Source: Cavia porcellus (lineage: Eukaryota; Chordata; Mammalia; Rodentia; Caviidae). From it: a stretch of DNA of 64,000 bases. The notes beneath the pieces are model-generated. The model saw only the letters and a list, made by a program, of their open reading frames with translations, was not told where the DNA came from and did not search any database. Within the stretch, counting starts at the first letter, position 1. Each line of letters opens with the position of its first letter. This document shows positions 1-13,090 of the stretch, piece by piece. A program made the translations under genes and the position numbers. The stretch lies in contig NW_026947491.1 of NCBI RefSeq assembly GCF_034190915.1, positions 26,724,101-26,788,100 on the forward strand. Reading direction: 5' to 3'.

Positions 1-36
1 AAATACACTTATTCCATCTCTCTGCTGTTTTTTGGG

Positions 37-197
37 GGGTTGTGTTGTTTTGTTTTGTTTGAGACAGGATCTCTCTATGCAGTTCAGGCTGGCCTTGAGC
101 TCACTTTGTAGCCCAGGCTGGGCTGGAACTTACAATGATCTTTCTGCCTCAGCCTCCCGACTACTAGGATTACAGGTGTGAGCAACCACACCCGGTT
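37..197 (-). mobile_element. B1 SINE with internal duplication
   Basis: Reverse-oriented B1 running from a T-rich tail through gagacaggatctctctatgc to aggtgtgagcaaccacaccc. The caggctggccttgagctcac... cccaggctgggctgga stretch shows the short internal duplication typical of rodent B1. It lies in IPO8 intron 2. Confidence 0.85.
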
Positions 198-872
198 CCA
201 TGTCTCTGTTATGAGGTTTCTTTAACCCCACTTCTAGAAGCAGTCCCAACAGTCCTTTCATGACTGTCCTGAATCAAATTCAAAACTTTTACATTTCATG
301 ATCACTTGAACTTTGAGGAAGAGCTGGATCTGGTGAATAAGGTGAATGAGGACACTAGTATTTTTATGATCTTGCCTTCCTGTTGGGTACCACTCAGTAG
401 CAGTATTTGCAATATTTTTGATCACACTTCATAAAGACATCCATGGAAGATGACGTCACAACTTTAAGAAAGATGGGCAAGTGTGCTTGAAGAGAGGGAG
501 TCTATTTTGAGGGAGATTAATAGTCTTGTATCTTTTACTGTAACACATTTTAAAAATTCATCATATACTTGTATCACACCTCATATGTATGCACAGTAAC
601 ATAGAGTAATCCAAGGAATTATATTTATGTCATAAACAGAAAACAATTAATTATGCATCAAATTTGACAGCAGCAACCTAGTTGAGAACATTAAGAGCAA
701 CTTTATGTATAAACTGTTTCTGTAACGTTGATACGTCATATAAACAACACATTAATAAAGATCTTTTAAAATGTTGTTTCTAAAAAGCTTCACAAGAACT
801 TCACAACGGTGCTATAAATACTTAGATTATTAAAACAGCTCCATTTCAGAATAAAAGAAAGAAAAGAAAAGA

Positions 873-1079
873 AACCAGGGATTTAACTCAGTAGCACAAG
901 TACCTGCCTGGCAAGCATGAGGTCATGAGTTCAATTCTTTTTTTTTTTTTTTTTTGTCTTTTTCATTTTTTTTATTGGTACCAGGGATCGAACTCACGAC
1001 TGCCTGCTTGCAAGGCAGGCGCTTATGCCGCTGACCTAAATCCCCAGCCCCTGTGAGTTCAATTCTTAGTACCAAAAAA
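873..1079 (+). mobile_element. Older ID SINE split by a younger one
   Basis: ccagggatttaactcagtag... caagcatgaggtcatgagtt at 873-939 continues at 1054-1079 (tcttagtaccaaaaaat). The interruption is the ID at 940-1053. Confidence 0.75.
940..1053 (-). mobile_element. Young ID SINE inserted into the older ID
   Basis: T tail, then tattggtaccagggatcgaa... ccgctgacctaaatccccag. It is flanked by 14-bp duplications tgagttcaattctt (926-939 and 1054-1067). Confidence 0.85.
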
Positions 1080-1759
1080 TAGAACAGTTCCATTTAGCAA
1101 AACGTAGTTTCAAAATAGCCCTACTTTATTACAAAGATTAAACAATTGAGACAGTTGCAAAAATTTACATAGAAGCTTTATATACTTTAGGTAAACAACA
1201 ATTACAACATGACCTTTTCCCCACTGTTTTTTGTTTTTGCCTTAATCACAGAGGAATCTTTTAGGAAATCACTCAGTGGTGGGCCAAGTAATCATATTTC
1301 TGTGAACAGTAGACTACACAGCCACAGCTCTATTACACTATATATATATTTATGGAACATCACTCTGATGTTTGCAGTCATGAAACTAACAACTTGTTTC
1401 TCAGATATGTCCATGTCAAGAGAGTGACACTGTATATTTCTAGAAACATTTTCCCAAAGTTTAGTATTCCTTTGTGTTCAAATGAATTTAAACACTTTAT
1501 CAGAAAGTAGTTGTGACCACATAGCTATAAAAATACTTTCCATTTGAATACATCAAGACTAATACTCACCTAATGTCAGTGATGGTCACTTCTGAGTGAT
1601 AAAGAATTTTATTCTTTTTTGTGTTCTATATTGTTTTATATTCATCTAATGATTATGGTGGCTTGCCATGGTTTAACTTATATTTTTACTTTAGAACCAT
1701 GCAAAAGCAATATGCAGAGTTGTAGAGACCATGCTTGAAGTTCTGAATTCTGAACAGAA

Positions 1760-1853
1760 TTTTTTTTTTTTTTTAATTGGTATCGGGGATCGAACTCAAG
1801 ACCGCCTGCTTCCAAGACAGGTGTTTATGCCACTGAGCTAAATCCCCAGCCCC
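1760..1853 (-). mobile_element. ID SINE
   Basis: T tail, ggtatcggggatcgaactca and gagctaaatccccagcccc. Some substitutions in the anticodon-arm region (tgcttccaagacag). Confidence 0.8.
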
Positions 1854-2287
1854 TCCTGAATTCTGTTCCTTTCTGCAATTTACAACATGTAGTGACTACT
1901 CCACCACGGTGCAAGGCAGTGGTCCTTTGCTGCAGCTCCTGGTCGGCCATGAGACCAGGCGGAGGAACAGCTGACACTCTACACACACTTACTTCCAGTC
2001 TTGACCTGCGAGGCCAAAGGTGAGGCTCTGGGGAAACCACAGGGGACTAGGGAGACAAGCTATCCAAGTTGGGAAAGCTCAAGGACATGGGGTGACATCA
2101 CAGACGGTCAGAACTGGTGGCAGAAGCAGGCAGGGGCAGCCAGGGAAGGTGTGTGCTCAGTGCCTACCTGTGCATTTCTGTGGAAAAGCAAGTGAGTTTG
2201 CATGCCTTGGAAATACTTCATGGGTGCTTAATTTTTTAAAAACAAAAGTATAGATACTTAGAATTTAAAACTCTCATTCTACTTTCA

Positions 2288-2422
<135 letters not shown>

Positions 2423-2804
2423 TTACAAACAAATGTTTTCATAAATGAAAGCAATTTGCATGAATAGCTACTAGCACCTCCTACTGAATACATTACTTAG
2501 CCAAACAAAAGAAACTTTTAACATGAGAGAACTTCTCCAATGATAAATGAAGATTACCGAAATACTTCAGGTGCAAATGATTTCTTTTCAAGCTCAAGTC
2601 TGCCAAAATGCTCTCCAGAAGGAGTGTGCCAATTTACACACCTTAAATTTATGTATGTGTATACCATCTCTCTAATACATGTACAGTATTGCAGTCCTCT
2701 GAAACTCTAAAACCTCTGAAATTACATTCCTTTACCACTAAAGAAGCTGCTGGTTGTTTTTGTGGGGGAGAAAACTTTTTTGTTAGTTTGGTTTTTTTTG
2801 TTTG

Positions 2805-2915
2805 TTTTTTTTTTTTTTTTTGTCTTTTTCGTTTTTATTGGTACCAGGGATCGAACTCACAACTGCCTGCTTGCAAGGCAGGCGCTTATGGCCGTTGAGT
2901 TAAATCCCCAGCCTC
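2805..2915 (-). mobile_element. ID SINE
   Basis: Long T tail with gtctttttcgtttttattgg, then the reverse ID body to aaatccccagcctc. It lies in IPO8 intron 1, 389 bp upstream of exon 2. Confidence 0.85.
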
Positions 2916-2999
2916 AGTTTGTTTTCTTTCTTGTTGTCTGTTTCCTCCACAAAGTACTTACATGCTTTATCCCTTTGTAAATGGGATATTTGGGTTTTT

Positions 3000-5236
3000 T
3001 CTTAATTCTAAGAGCTACTTATGCAATTAAAGTTTCAGTCTTTTATTTGACCTATGCATCACAAGTGTTTCTTCCCAGATTGTTTGTGCTTCAATTCTGT
3101 TGATGACACAAAAACAGAAAAATCATCTACTGAACACAGGTGCTCTGTCACTGCACACCAGGCAGACCAGGAGGAGCCCGCACTGAGACCAGGAGCCAGG
3201 GCCACTAGCTCGCTCACAGCAGCCCTCTACTAGCTACTGTGCGTGGTGTTCTAGACAAAGCTGACCGAGCTCCTACTCCACCCTGCTGCCCCTCGTTTCA
3301 CCTTCCAGGCAGGTTTCACTCTGGTCTGCTCCCGAGTTTGGCCATCATGACCTCAGAAACAAAAAACTAAAACGGCACAACCTGTTCCTTCCATCCATGC
3401 CCTGTACAGAGGTCAGTGCCCGGGCTTCCCTGCATTGAGCCTAGAGCCCACAGAACTGTGCCCAGGACACTCCTGAAACAAATCAGGCGGTGCCCCTTCC
3501 CCTGGACAGAGCCTGGACCTATGGCAGTGCCCCCTTCAGTGTGCATCTAGGCTTGTGCACGCCTTCACACTTTTACTCAATCGCTTCCTATAATTTATTT
3601 CTGGTAGCATTTGTTAAGGTAAATGCTTAAGCAAGCACTAATCACTAAAAAATTAACATCTCCAAAGTACTGATCTTTTCCACCTGGGGATACTGCTTTT
3701 CAAGTCTTTCCATACCATATCCTTCATTAAATTTTCAATTACCTTGTAATTATTCTTCCTTTCATCCACAACCTTCAAAATCTTAAATGTGTTATAATTG
3801 AGATAAATTCTTTTTTATCCGTAATTGAAACCGCCAGCATCTTACAATAATTTTAAAAACTGATTTGTTTTAACAGCAGCTTACATGAGAAAAATTAATA
3901 GGCATTCAATGAAGCTTTCTACAAATTCTGCATGTGTTTACAAAAGAACTTGAGTTTATTACTTTTCCTGAGAGATCTTTCAGTAAATCAAAATAAAATA
4001 CATATAGTTCATTTCAATTATAAAAACTGTTTTTTTTTTAAATCTTACTACAGGTAAATAAAAAAAAAAGCTTTGCATTAAAAGTAAGCTACTTATTTGA
4101 AAGTAGCTATTTAATTTCCACATAATTGGTATGTACACATTTTGTGTGCCACTTTCAAAACTTCCAAGACTGTCCTCTTCCAGTTTGGATTCAATCTATG
4201 TTACTTTGGCAGCTAAAGCATTCAGGGATAATTTAAATATACTCTCATACAATTTTCCTCACAAGTATTACCCAATGGCTTTGCTCCTCCAAGTTTCTAA
4301 CAAAATAAGACAACTCTTTTCTCAATGGTTTACTGAGGATAGTTACTTTGTAACATTTTCTGACAGTTTTCTTGCTTAGCTAAGTTCCACATTTTATGAG
4401 GACCTGCACAGAGTGAATTCCTGCTGCCTTTCCATTTCTTCACTCACTGCTCTAACTGCACTACCCTTCCTGGTCCCCAATATCCTGGATGAGGGTCTCT
4501 CCTGAGCTTGCTGTCCCCCTGCTCTGTCGCAGTGGTCTACAGGTTCCCCACACACGGTCTTGGGCACCACCTCTGCGCACAGGTGACCTCTCTGAAGCTC
4601 ACTGGCTATGATCCTCGAGAAAGCACCACCTGTGCCATAGCTCAATAAATACATGACTCATACAGAGCACGATGGGCTGCAGGAGGCAGAGCTCAGTGGG
4701 ACATTTGCGGAGCACGTGGTGAGCCCTGGGTTCAGCACTTGGGCCTGGTGGAAAGGTAAAAGATGCCCACAGATACATGGCAAGCAGAGATTCCAAAACT
4801 TGCAGTGAAAGTTTATCTCGCTGCTGAGGACAGACAAGTGGAGGATGATTTATCAAAGGAACACCACTTTCTGGATGAGTTACTAAGCAAGACGCCCTGC
4901 CCAAACCCTCTACACTGAAGCTATGGGGACTTGTGGTAGAGAAAAAGTTAGGAAGGCAAGCAAGACTCACTGTTAGCATCTTGAGAAAAAAACTGAAATC
5001 CATTTCCCATAGAAACAGTGTCACAGATGGCAGACAGGAAGCCAGTCACTGGCAAGAGAAAGATGTGGGCCTGAGACAACAGACCTTCCGAGGAGAGGAG
5101 AATTTACCCTTGGGAACACAGGCTGTGCAGATGAGGCTGCCTGCCCTCCTCACAGCAGACATGCCAATCTGTGAGCAACCCGAGGAGCCGCTGGCCTCCT
5201 GTGCTGGGTACGGGGAGATCAGGAGAGCACAGTGCA
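3000..5236. other. IPO8 intron 1, unassigned part
   Basis: A moderately GC-rich patch (3130-3560) and short open frames on both strands at 4394-5307. No splice-bounded exon or known repeat recognised. Confidence 0.45.
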
Positions 5237-5312
5237 GGGGCAGGGCCTGGAATGCTTGCCTAGCATGTGCAGTGTCTTCAGTTCCATCCCCAACATCACA
5301 AAAATAAACACA
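5237..5312 (+). mobile_element. Degenerate classical ID-like SINE
   Basis: gggcctggaatgcttgccta... agttccatccccaacatcac with a short A-rich tail. Old and partial. Confidence 0.5.
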
Positions 5313-5334
5313 TTTTTTTAAAACACAAAAGACA

Positions 5335-5426
5335 GGGCCTGGGGATTTAGCTCAGCGGCATAAGCGCCTGCCTTGCAAGTAGGCAGTTGTGAGTTCGATC
5401 CCCGGTACCAATAAAAAGGAAAAAGA

Positions 5427-5458
<32 letters not shown>
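5335..5458 (+). mobile_element. ID SINE with a very long A tail
   Basis: Intact body ggggatttagctcagcggca... gttcgatccccggtacc with an uninterrupted A run of about 30. Flanked by cacaaaaga on both sides. The long pure tail suggests a recent insertion. Confidence 0.85.
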
Positions 5459-5460
<2 letters not shown>

Positions 5461-5511
5461 ACAAAAGATAAAGTTAGATATCACAGTTTGGTAAAGGACA
5501 ATATACAAATA

Positions 5512-5730
5512 AACTTGGTGGCACATGCCTATGTATAATCCCAACATTCTGAGAGGCTGAGGCAGGAGATCTTGAGTTCAAACCCAGCTTGGGCAACACA
5601 GTAACTTAGTGAGATCCTGTTTCAAAAATAAATAAACAAACTAGGGATGTGTGAAGGGAACTAGCTAGGGAAGGCTAGGGAACTAGCCAGTGTGAAGGCT
5701 TTGGGCGCACTCCCTAGTACCATAAAGAAA
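5512..5730 (+). mobile_element. B1+ID composite SINE
   Basis: B1 part (ggtggcacatgcctatgtat... gagatcctgtttcaaaaata) followed by a degraded ID-like part ending in ctagtaccataaag. Confidence 0.65.
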
Positions 5731-5757
5731 ACACAAAAAGGACAAGCATACATTCTC

Positions 5758-5915
5758 AACAAGCCAGCATAATGGCACATGGCTGGATCCCAGCTGTCAG
5801 AAGACTGAGGCAGGAGGAGCACTGCAAGTTTGAGGACAGCTTGAGGAACATAGTGCATTCCAAACCAGCCTGAACTATACAGCAAGACCTTTTCTCAAAA
5901 AAACAAAGCAAAACA
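5758..5915 (+). mobile_element. B1 SINE
   Basis: agccagcataatggcacatg... gcctgaactatacagcaaga ccttttctcaaaaaaac. It contains the internal duplication. Confidence 0.75.
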
Positions 5916-7174
5916 AATCAAAAACATAACTGTGTTTTACAATAAGGGTAAGTGACATTTTACTTTGGTACAGACAATTCCAAAAAACTTAAGAGCATCT
6001 CAGAATCCAAAACATTACATAAAATATAAATGCTAAATAAACAGCATGATAATTAACTTTATCTAGTGCTACAGTGAACTTTGTGCATAAATAAGCTATT
6101 CTTTAGAAGTTTCAGGGAAATAGTCCATGATGAGTTGGACAGATATAGGGCAGGGTGAAGATGAAATTAGACTGGATTGGATGAAATGGATTGAAACACT
6201 ACGAACAAAAAAATAGGACTGAGATATCTCCTAGTTCTGCAATCCTTCCTCCCTACCTTCTCCACTCCTGTGACATGCACTGTACTCACACACTGAAGAA
6301 TCAGAAACAAAGCAAGAATAGGCTAATAAGGACAGGAAAGTATTCAAAAATATTTTCCCTGCTGACACTATCAAAGTAACCTCTGGCCTCCTCTCCTGTT
6401 CATACTAATAGATTCCAAGTTTGGATCTTGTTTTGTTCTTCTTAACTAACCCACGGATTGCTATTCCTCCAGCCAATCAACTGCAGCGCTAGGAAGGCTA
6501 GGGACAGAAACCGACTTTAACTCTCCCTACTCTGGGTGGCAGTCCCTTCCTTCTGAGGCATGCCGGGCTTCAATCCAACACATCTTCCGTTCCAGCAGGG
6601 GTTCCGCTGACCTTATATCTCTTGGGAATCCTGGATTTGCTTCTGCTCCAAACTCCACATAGATTTCCAATTCAGATAATCCGTTTCAAAGATCCACAAC
6701 CCTATCAAAATCAACTCCAATGTAAACATTTACTCAAGACAGCTGTTATCACACTTTAGGAACCCAGAATCACAGTTCAAACTGGCTAAACACAACTGGT
6801 TTCCACTCTCCACCGCCACCCCCACGCCCACCCGGTTTCTGATTCTTTAAAAGTGTGGGTCAAAGCCCCATAACTTGCATTTCCAACAAGTTCCCAGGTG
6901 ACACTGATGTTTCTGGCCGTGGGCAACACTTTGAGAACCCCCAATTCAAGAATATTCCTTCATGTTTCAGTGTTATCACAACCTCAAATCGCCTTCTCTC
7001 TTTCTGAGGGATAGATCTTAATTTTGAACCTTTTAATAAGAGGTCAGTGGTATATATATAAAAAACGACTAGCCTTTGGGCTCATTAAAATTTTGAAATG
7101 TCAGGGATGAGGTCAAAGCCTGCTAGAATGGAGGATAAAACTAAGTCTTAACACATTTTAGCTTTTAAAAGAAC
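5916..7174. other. IPO8 intron 1, unassigned part
   Basis: Unique-looking AT-rich DNA, with no repeat or exon seen. Confidence 0.45.
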
Positions 7175-7460
7175 CACCTGGCCTTGTGGGGACCTCTGAA
7201 ATTCTAGCTATTCCCGGAGAAGGACGCAGGAAGATCGCAAATTCCACGAGACCGGCCTGGGCAACTTAATGAGACCCTGTCTCAAATCAACAAAACAGGC
7301 TGGGAGTGCAGCACGAGAGGACAGTCTCATAAAGTTAAATTAAATTAAATTAAAATAAGGCTAGGCATGTAGCTTGGTAGTTGAGTGCTTGCCTGGGAGC
7401 AGTAAGGCCCTTGGTTTATCCTCAGTACGGCCAAAATAAAAAAGAAAGAAAGAAAGATCT
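7175..7460 (+). mobile_element. B1+ID composite SINE
   Basis: B1 half to about 7287 (cctgggcaacttaatgagac cctgtctc), then an ID-like half ggctaggcatgtagcttggt... ccttggtttatcctcagtac and an (aaag)n tail. Confidence 0.65.
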
Positions 7461-7719
7461 CTCCAAACATTAGATGTGTCTTTGATACAACACAGGAAAG
7501 CCGCCTGCTCTTCCAGGAGCTGTCCCCGGACAGCACTGCCCAGAACTGCCACAAACTCTGCTTCTCCGGGTTTAAACAGTGCTGCCCAGCGAGCACAGGC
7601 AGGCGAGGCGATGGGCAGGGTTTCCCACAGCAACACCTAAAAAGGGCTGGCCTCGAGCAGAGCTGAACTCGGCGCTGGGCAGCGAGTGTCCCGTCCCCGT
7701 CCCCCCCAGTCCGCACTCA

Positions 7720-8400
<681 letters not shown>

Positions 8401-8419
8401 TCTAGTAGGGGAAAATTGA

Positions 8420-9011
8420 GCCTGCCTCTTGTTTTATGACAGCTGCTTCCAAATTAAGCGTAGCTGGATTGAGTGACATTTTTAGTTAGTCCAAGAACTG
8501 TGTAGGCATCACAACTGAACCCGTTTTAGGAGAGATTTTTGGAACCGTGAGATCACAGTCTGCACACAGTTCTCTCGTATATGGGAACCATCGTTCATTC
8601 ATTCACTCACTGAACATTTCTTAAACATATATTTTTAAGCAAAATACAAGGATTTTTAGGAACAAGATGAGTTCGATTCAGGTTAACATGAAGGAACTCC
8701 AATCTGACAGAACAAAAATATAAAAGATATATTTTCAGAACATAGAAACATTGAATAGAATTGGTATGTCAGTTTCAAAAAATTGTCCAGATCCTTTCAG
8801 AAAAGTAGTGGAAAAACAAGGAAAAGGGTTACACTATTTCCATCCACTGTAGCCATATATGACCCCATAACTTCAATATAATAAAAACATCAAGTCAGCT
8901 TTTCCTCTGTATAATCCAGAAAACTAAGTTCTAATTGTATATAGCAATGATGACTATAAACAAAACACAGCTGAGGAGATGTGATCTTTCCAGGAGCCCA
9001 AGATAGTTTAG
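8420..9011. other. Intergenic, no feature seen
   Basis: AT-rich unique-looking DNA just upstream of the IPO8 promoter. No repeat, exon or motif recognised. Confidence 0.5.
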
Positions 9012-9170
9012 TGCCGGGCATGGTGATGCATGCCTGCAATCAGTCTCAGCTGCTCAAGAGTCAGGCCAGCCTGGGCAATTTAAGGAGACCTGTGTTCAAA
9101 TAAAAGGAAAAGGGCTGACATATAGCTCAGTGATTCCTGTGTTCAATTCCCATTAAGGGGTCAGGGATGT
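9012..9170 (+). mobile_element. B1+ID composite SINE
   Basis: gtgccgggcatggtgatgca... gtcaggccagcctgggcaat, then gggctgacatatagctcagt and ttcaattcccattaagg. Confidence 0.65.
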
Positions 9171-9771
9171 TAATTGAATTAAGTGGGTTTAGTGAAAGAA
9201 GTAGAAATTGTGACAGAAAGCTTCCCTCCTGAAGCAAGACCCTCTGGTTTGCACCAAAATTTGTAGCAATGAGCTGTGTCCCTGACTGCTGCCAGTATCA
9301 CCCCCTTTTAATCCATTATCCATACACCCACTAGTCTTTTCTGAAAGATTTGATTTTCCATAAATTTCAAGATAAAATGAAAACTCCAGGATCTTAAGAA
9401 ACATAGTGCCTTCCATCTCTTTCATTAACCTGCTCACTCAGAGCTTGTGATTGTCTCCTGCATCTCTGAAATCTTAACTCTAGTGTCTATTTTCTATTTA
9501 GAACCTATTCTCTTCCATTCTGCTCCTGTTCTCCAGATCACTCCTTGAACTCTTCTTAGAGCAGGGTGTACAAAACTGACACTCCTACAAACAGGCATCC
9601 TTTTCTCAGACTCAACAGTCCTATTTAACATACTTTAATCAGCACCATCACCCACCCTTCAGTGGCTGTTCTAACCCCGGACTCTACTCAGTCCCTTACC
9701 TCACCTCACAGAACCCTTGCTCCATAAATCTCTCTTCTATGTATCTTTTCATTAAAATGATTTGGAGTATT

Positions 9772-9873
9772 GGGTCTGGGGGTTTAGCTCAGCGGCATAA
9801 GTGCCTGCCTTGCAAGCAGGCAATCGTGAGTTCGATCCCCGGTACCGATAAAAACAAAAAAGACCAAAAAAAA
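9772..9873 (+). mobile_element. ID SINE with 13-bp target-site duplication
   Basis: Body tttagctcagcggcataagt... gttcgatccccggtaccgat. Duplications gatttggagtatt at 9759-9771 and 9874-9886 are identical. Confidence 0.9.
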
Positions 9874-10235
9874 GATTTGGAGTATTATATGTTTTGTTGA
9901 CAATTTATAAGATTTTCCCCAGTATTTTCAGTCTCTTTACTGACACTAATTGAATCAGTTTAAAAACATTTCCCCTATTAAGACTTTTTCAGTTTTCTAG
10001 ATATTACTAGTTCTTTTATACTCTTTAGTCCAAAAATGGTCTTCAATGATTTCCCTACTTCATTACTTCCCATTTTTGCTTCAAGAGATATCCTCAGGTT
10101 TCTTCCCTCACTTCCACTGAAACTGCTGAGCAAATATCAACAGTGATTCCTTCAGATACAAGGCAAGAGATACGGTATTAGTATTCCTATTGAACCGTAT
10201 CTCAGGTATCTGATGCTGTAATATATATATTTAAA

Positions 10236-10325
10236 TACAGGGTTTCAGTCAAGGTCTCACCGTAATTCCTCTGGCCTCTGCTTCCCAAGTGCTGTGATAC
10301 AAGTATATACCACCATGGACAGCTA
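10236..10325 (-). mobile_element. Partial B1 SINE
   Basis: tctggcctctgcttcccaag tgctgtgatacaagtatata ccaccatgga in antisense. Old. Confidence 0.45.
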
Positions 10326-10734
10326 TTTTTGTTTTCTTTTAGAGTACATTCCCAACTCAGTCACACAACCCTAATCACATGTGCTTCTCAGGACTCTGTC
10401 CTCAGCCTGTTTCTTTGTCTTTCAGCCATTTTGTTTAGGCATTTCATCCATTCACCTAACTTTAACCACCAACTTAATGGACACTTTACAAAAATTCTAA
10501 CCAAGATTTTTCCTTAAAGTAGATGCATCCATGTATGTACCATGTTTCTATCAGAATTTAAGTCACATATCTAAAAGTGAAATCTAGTAGCACTAAAGAA
10601 GATGTTTTAGGGTGAGGACAGATGTGAAGCAATTATTCTGATAAGGTAAACAAGTAGTGACATCACCAAATGCTGCTAAGGACACTGAGAAGCTGGATTA
10701 TTCATAATTAGTACAGCAGACAATCATATAACAC

Positions 10735-11515
10735 TTTGGAAAACATCTTGTCATTCTTATAAAAAAATTCTTATTAAAAAACTACCATATGACCCAGAAA
10801 TTGTACTCCTGAGTAATTACCCCAGAGAAATGAAGGTTTGTGCTCACACAAAACGTGCACAAGAGTCAGGTGTGATGGCACATACCTGTAATCCCAAATT
10901 ACGCAGAAGGCTAAGGCAAGAGGATCACAAGTTCAAGGCCAGGCTGGATCACTTAGCAGGACCTTGTCTCAAAACTTAAAAATATAAAAATGGAATGTAT
11001 CTTGGTAATCCCGCACTCAATCCCCAGTACCACCACCACCATCAAAAAAATAAATAAAACTACACATTGATATTTACAGATGTTTTATTCATTAGAGCCC
11101 TAAACTGGAAATAACACAGATGTCCTTCCGTGAGAGAGTGGTTAAATAAATCAGCATCCGTTTATACCATGGAACACTCCTGAGCACAAAAGAGAATGAT
11201 ATATACAACAACCTGGATGAATCTGCAGAGATTTATGTTGAGTCAAAGTCAACCCACTTCCTTAAAATAATTTCTAGAACAGAGCCGTAGTTTCTGAGGG
11301 ATATGGATATGACTAGGAAGGGCAGCTGGTGGGCCTCTGTGGGCTGGGAATGTTCTGTATCTCAACTGTGTCAATATTACTGTCTTGGTTGTAGTACTGC
11401 AAAATAGTATGCAAGATATTACCCTAGAGGACCTGTGTAAAAGAACTCAGAACCAATCTGTCTGTACTTCTTACAGCGTATGAACCTACAATTATTTCAA
11501 AATAAACATGTTAAC
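10735..11515 (+). mobile_element. Ancient L1 3' end
   Basis: ctaccatatgacccagaaat, tgtactcctgagtaattacc and ccatggaacactcctgagca are mammal-wide L1 ORF2/3' phrases. The copy ends around caaaataaacatgttaact. A composite SINE (10862-11058) is inserted into it. Confidence 0.65.
10862..11058 (+). mobile_element. B1+ID composite SINE within old L1
   Basis: gtcaggtgtgatggcacata cctgtaatccc... ggaccttgtctcaaaa, then an ID-like end with tcaatccccagtaccaccac. Confidence 0.7.
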
Positions 11516-12886
11516 TAAAACACATAATTTAAAACTCCATGTTTCCAAGAAAATCTCTTATGCTTTGGCAGACTCAATGACACCAAGTTACTACAAAACA
11601 AAGCTATCAAATTAGGGATAATAGAAAAAGTCAGAGAAGAAACCCCAGGGTGTCAAATTTTACACTCAAGATTTCTTCACTTCGAAAATAGCTTGCTCTA
11701 AACCATCTCCCAAGGGCTCACTGTTGAGTGCCCTCTTCTTTTATTACTTTGCACAAGAGGATTTGTGTACTTATAGATAGCCTCACTTTGTTTCAGGCAG
11801 GACTTAAACCAGCCAGTGTCCTGTGTTATCAGCGTTTGATTAGGCACCTCATCTCTCTGCCTGTTTCCCTTTTTGTTTCCAAGATCTGCAGTGAGCACTA
11901 AATGAGATAAGTATTTTACTCACAACACAGCTCAAGTGTGGACTGCTAACCTTGCAGCCTGTTTAGGAGAAAAGATATACCTCTCTCAGTCTTTGATGAG
12001 AAAGGCATAAGACACAGTCTCACACTAAACCTCTACAAAATAGGGAGGCTGTAAATACTAGGTGAATACAGACATAAAAGCATGTGAGACACAAAAGGGT
12101 CTGAAACAGGATATAGGCAATAGGAATAAAAATGCGAGACACTTCACAGGCAGAATCAACAGGAATGAGTGTTAGGCAGGAACACACATAACTAGGGGAG
12201 GTCAATGCTTCTAAAGGCTGAAGTTTTGATGACCTATGGAAATCACTGACCACGGAAAATGTAAAGTAGATGTTGGAATAAAGATAACGTTGGCTTTGGA
12301 CACGTACACTAGGAGTGCTTGTACTTTATATAGCTAGAGAATTCTGGTGAGCAATTAGAAATCCACATCTACACTTGCGAAAGAGCTGAGGAAGAGAAAA
12401 GAAGCAATGGTAGAAGAGGAAGAATCAAGAGTGTGTCAGAGAATGGTGAGTCATCTATATACACAGGGCATTTGACACTGCAGACATGATGGTGTGGCAT
12501 GACCCTAGAACGCAGCATAGAGGGAAAATCACTGGCATGATTACAGCTCCAACTGCAGAAAGTAATTTTTACTACAAGCACTGGTACTGTGGCCTTTTTT
12601 GAGATTTAACATTTTAGTCATCAAAATGGAATATCACACGGCTGTCCTCCCCATCTGTTGGCACCAGCTCATCTGTTGGTCTGTTAGGAAGTTTGAATCT
12701 AGTCCATATGGTAAAGAGAAACTGGGAGTCAAAAACTAATGTATAAAAATTCCTATCTTTAATAGTGATTCTTTTGAACCACGTTAAATAACCTATAAGC
12801 AAATACTATAAAGTTTATACTTACATACCTGTTTCCAAAATGTTTATATTGGCAGAATGCTGTACTATAGGACTTGACATGTGTGC
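11516..12886. other. Intergenic, no feature seen
   Basis: Unique-looking sequence with only short chance open frames. No known repeat or exon recognised. Confidence 0.5.
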
Positions 12887-12901
12887 AAGAGCATCTACGT
12901 G
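12887..12901. repeat. Target-site duplication, left copy (half-L1)
   Basis: aagagcatctacgtg. The partner at 15035-15049 differs at one base. Confidence 0.8.
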
Positions 12902-12921
12902 TTCCTCTGTGTGCCCAGCAA

Positions 12922-13090
12922 GGGCCCAGAGAACCAGGAGATCAGCCTCTGCCTGCCAGTGCCAACACCAAAAGGCCATGTCCTGCAGGTGGCCAACATG
13001 GGCAGAGAGAACCAGCAGATCCACCTTCACCCTCAGGGAGCTGCCACCAGAAGGCTCCTTCCTGCAGACAGCCAGCAGGAGCAGGGACAC
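12922..13090 (+). repeat. 78-bp tandem 5' monomers of the half-L1
   Basis: gggcccagagaaccaggaga at 12922 recurs as gggcagagagaaccagcaga exactly 78 bp later at 13000. A third unit start (ggagcaggga) follows at 13078. A partial unit precedes at 12902-12921. Tandem monomers at the 5' end act as promoters in rodent L1s (established); promoter activity here is inference. Confidence 0.65.

Noticed and set aside
4394..5307. Clustered open frames on both strands in IPO8 intron 1
   Set aside because: No conserved residues, no splice-bounded exon structure and no mirror of a known protein; the moderate GC content explains them.
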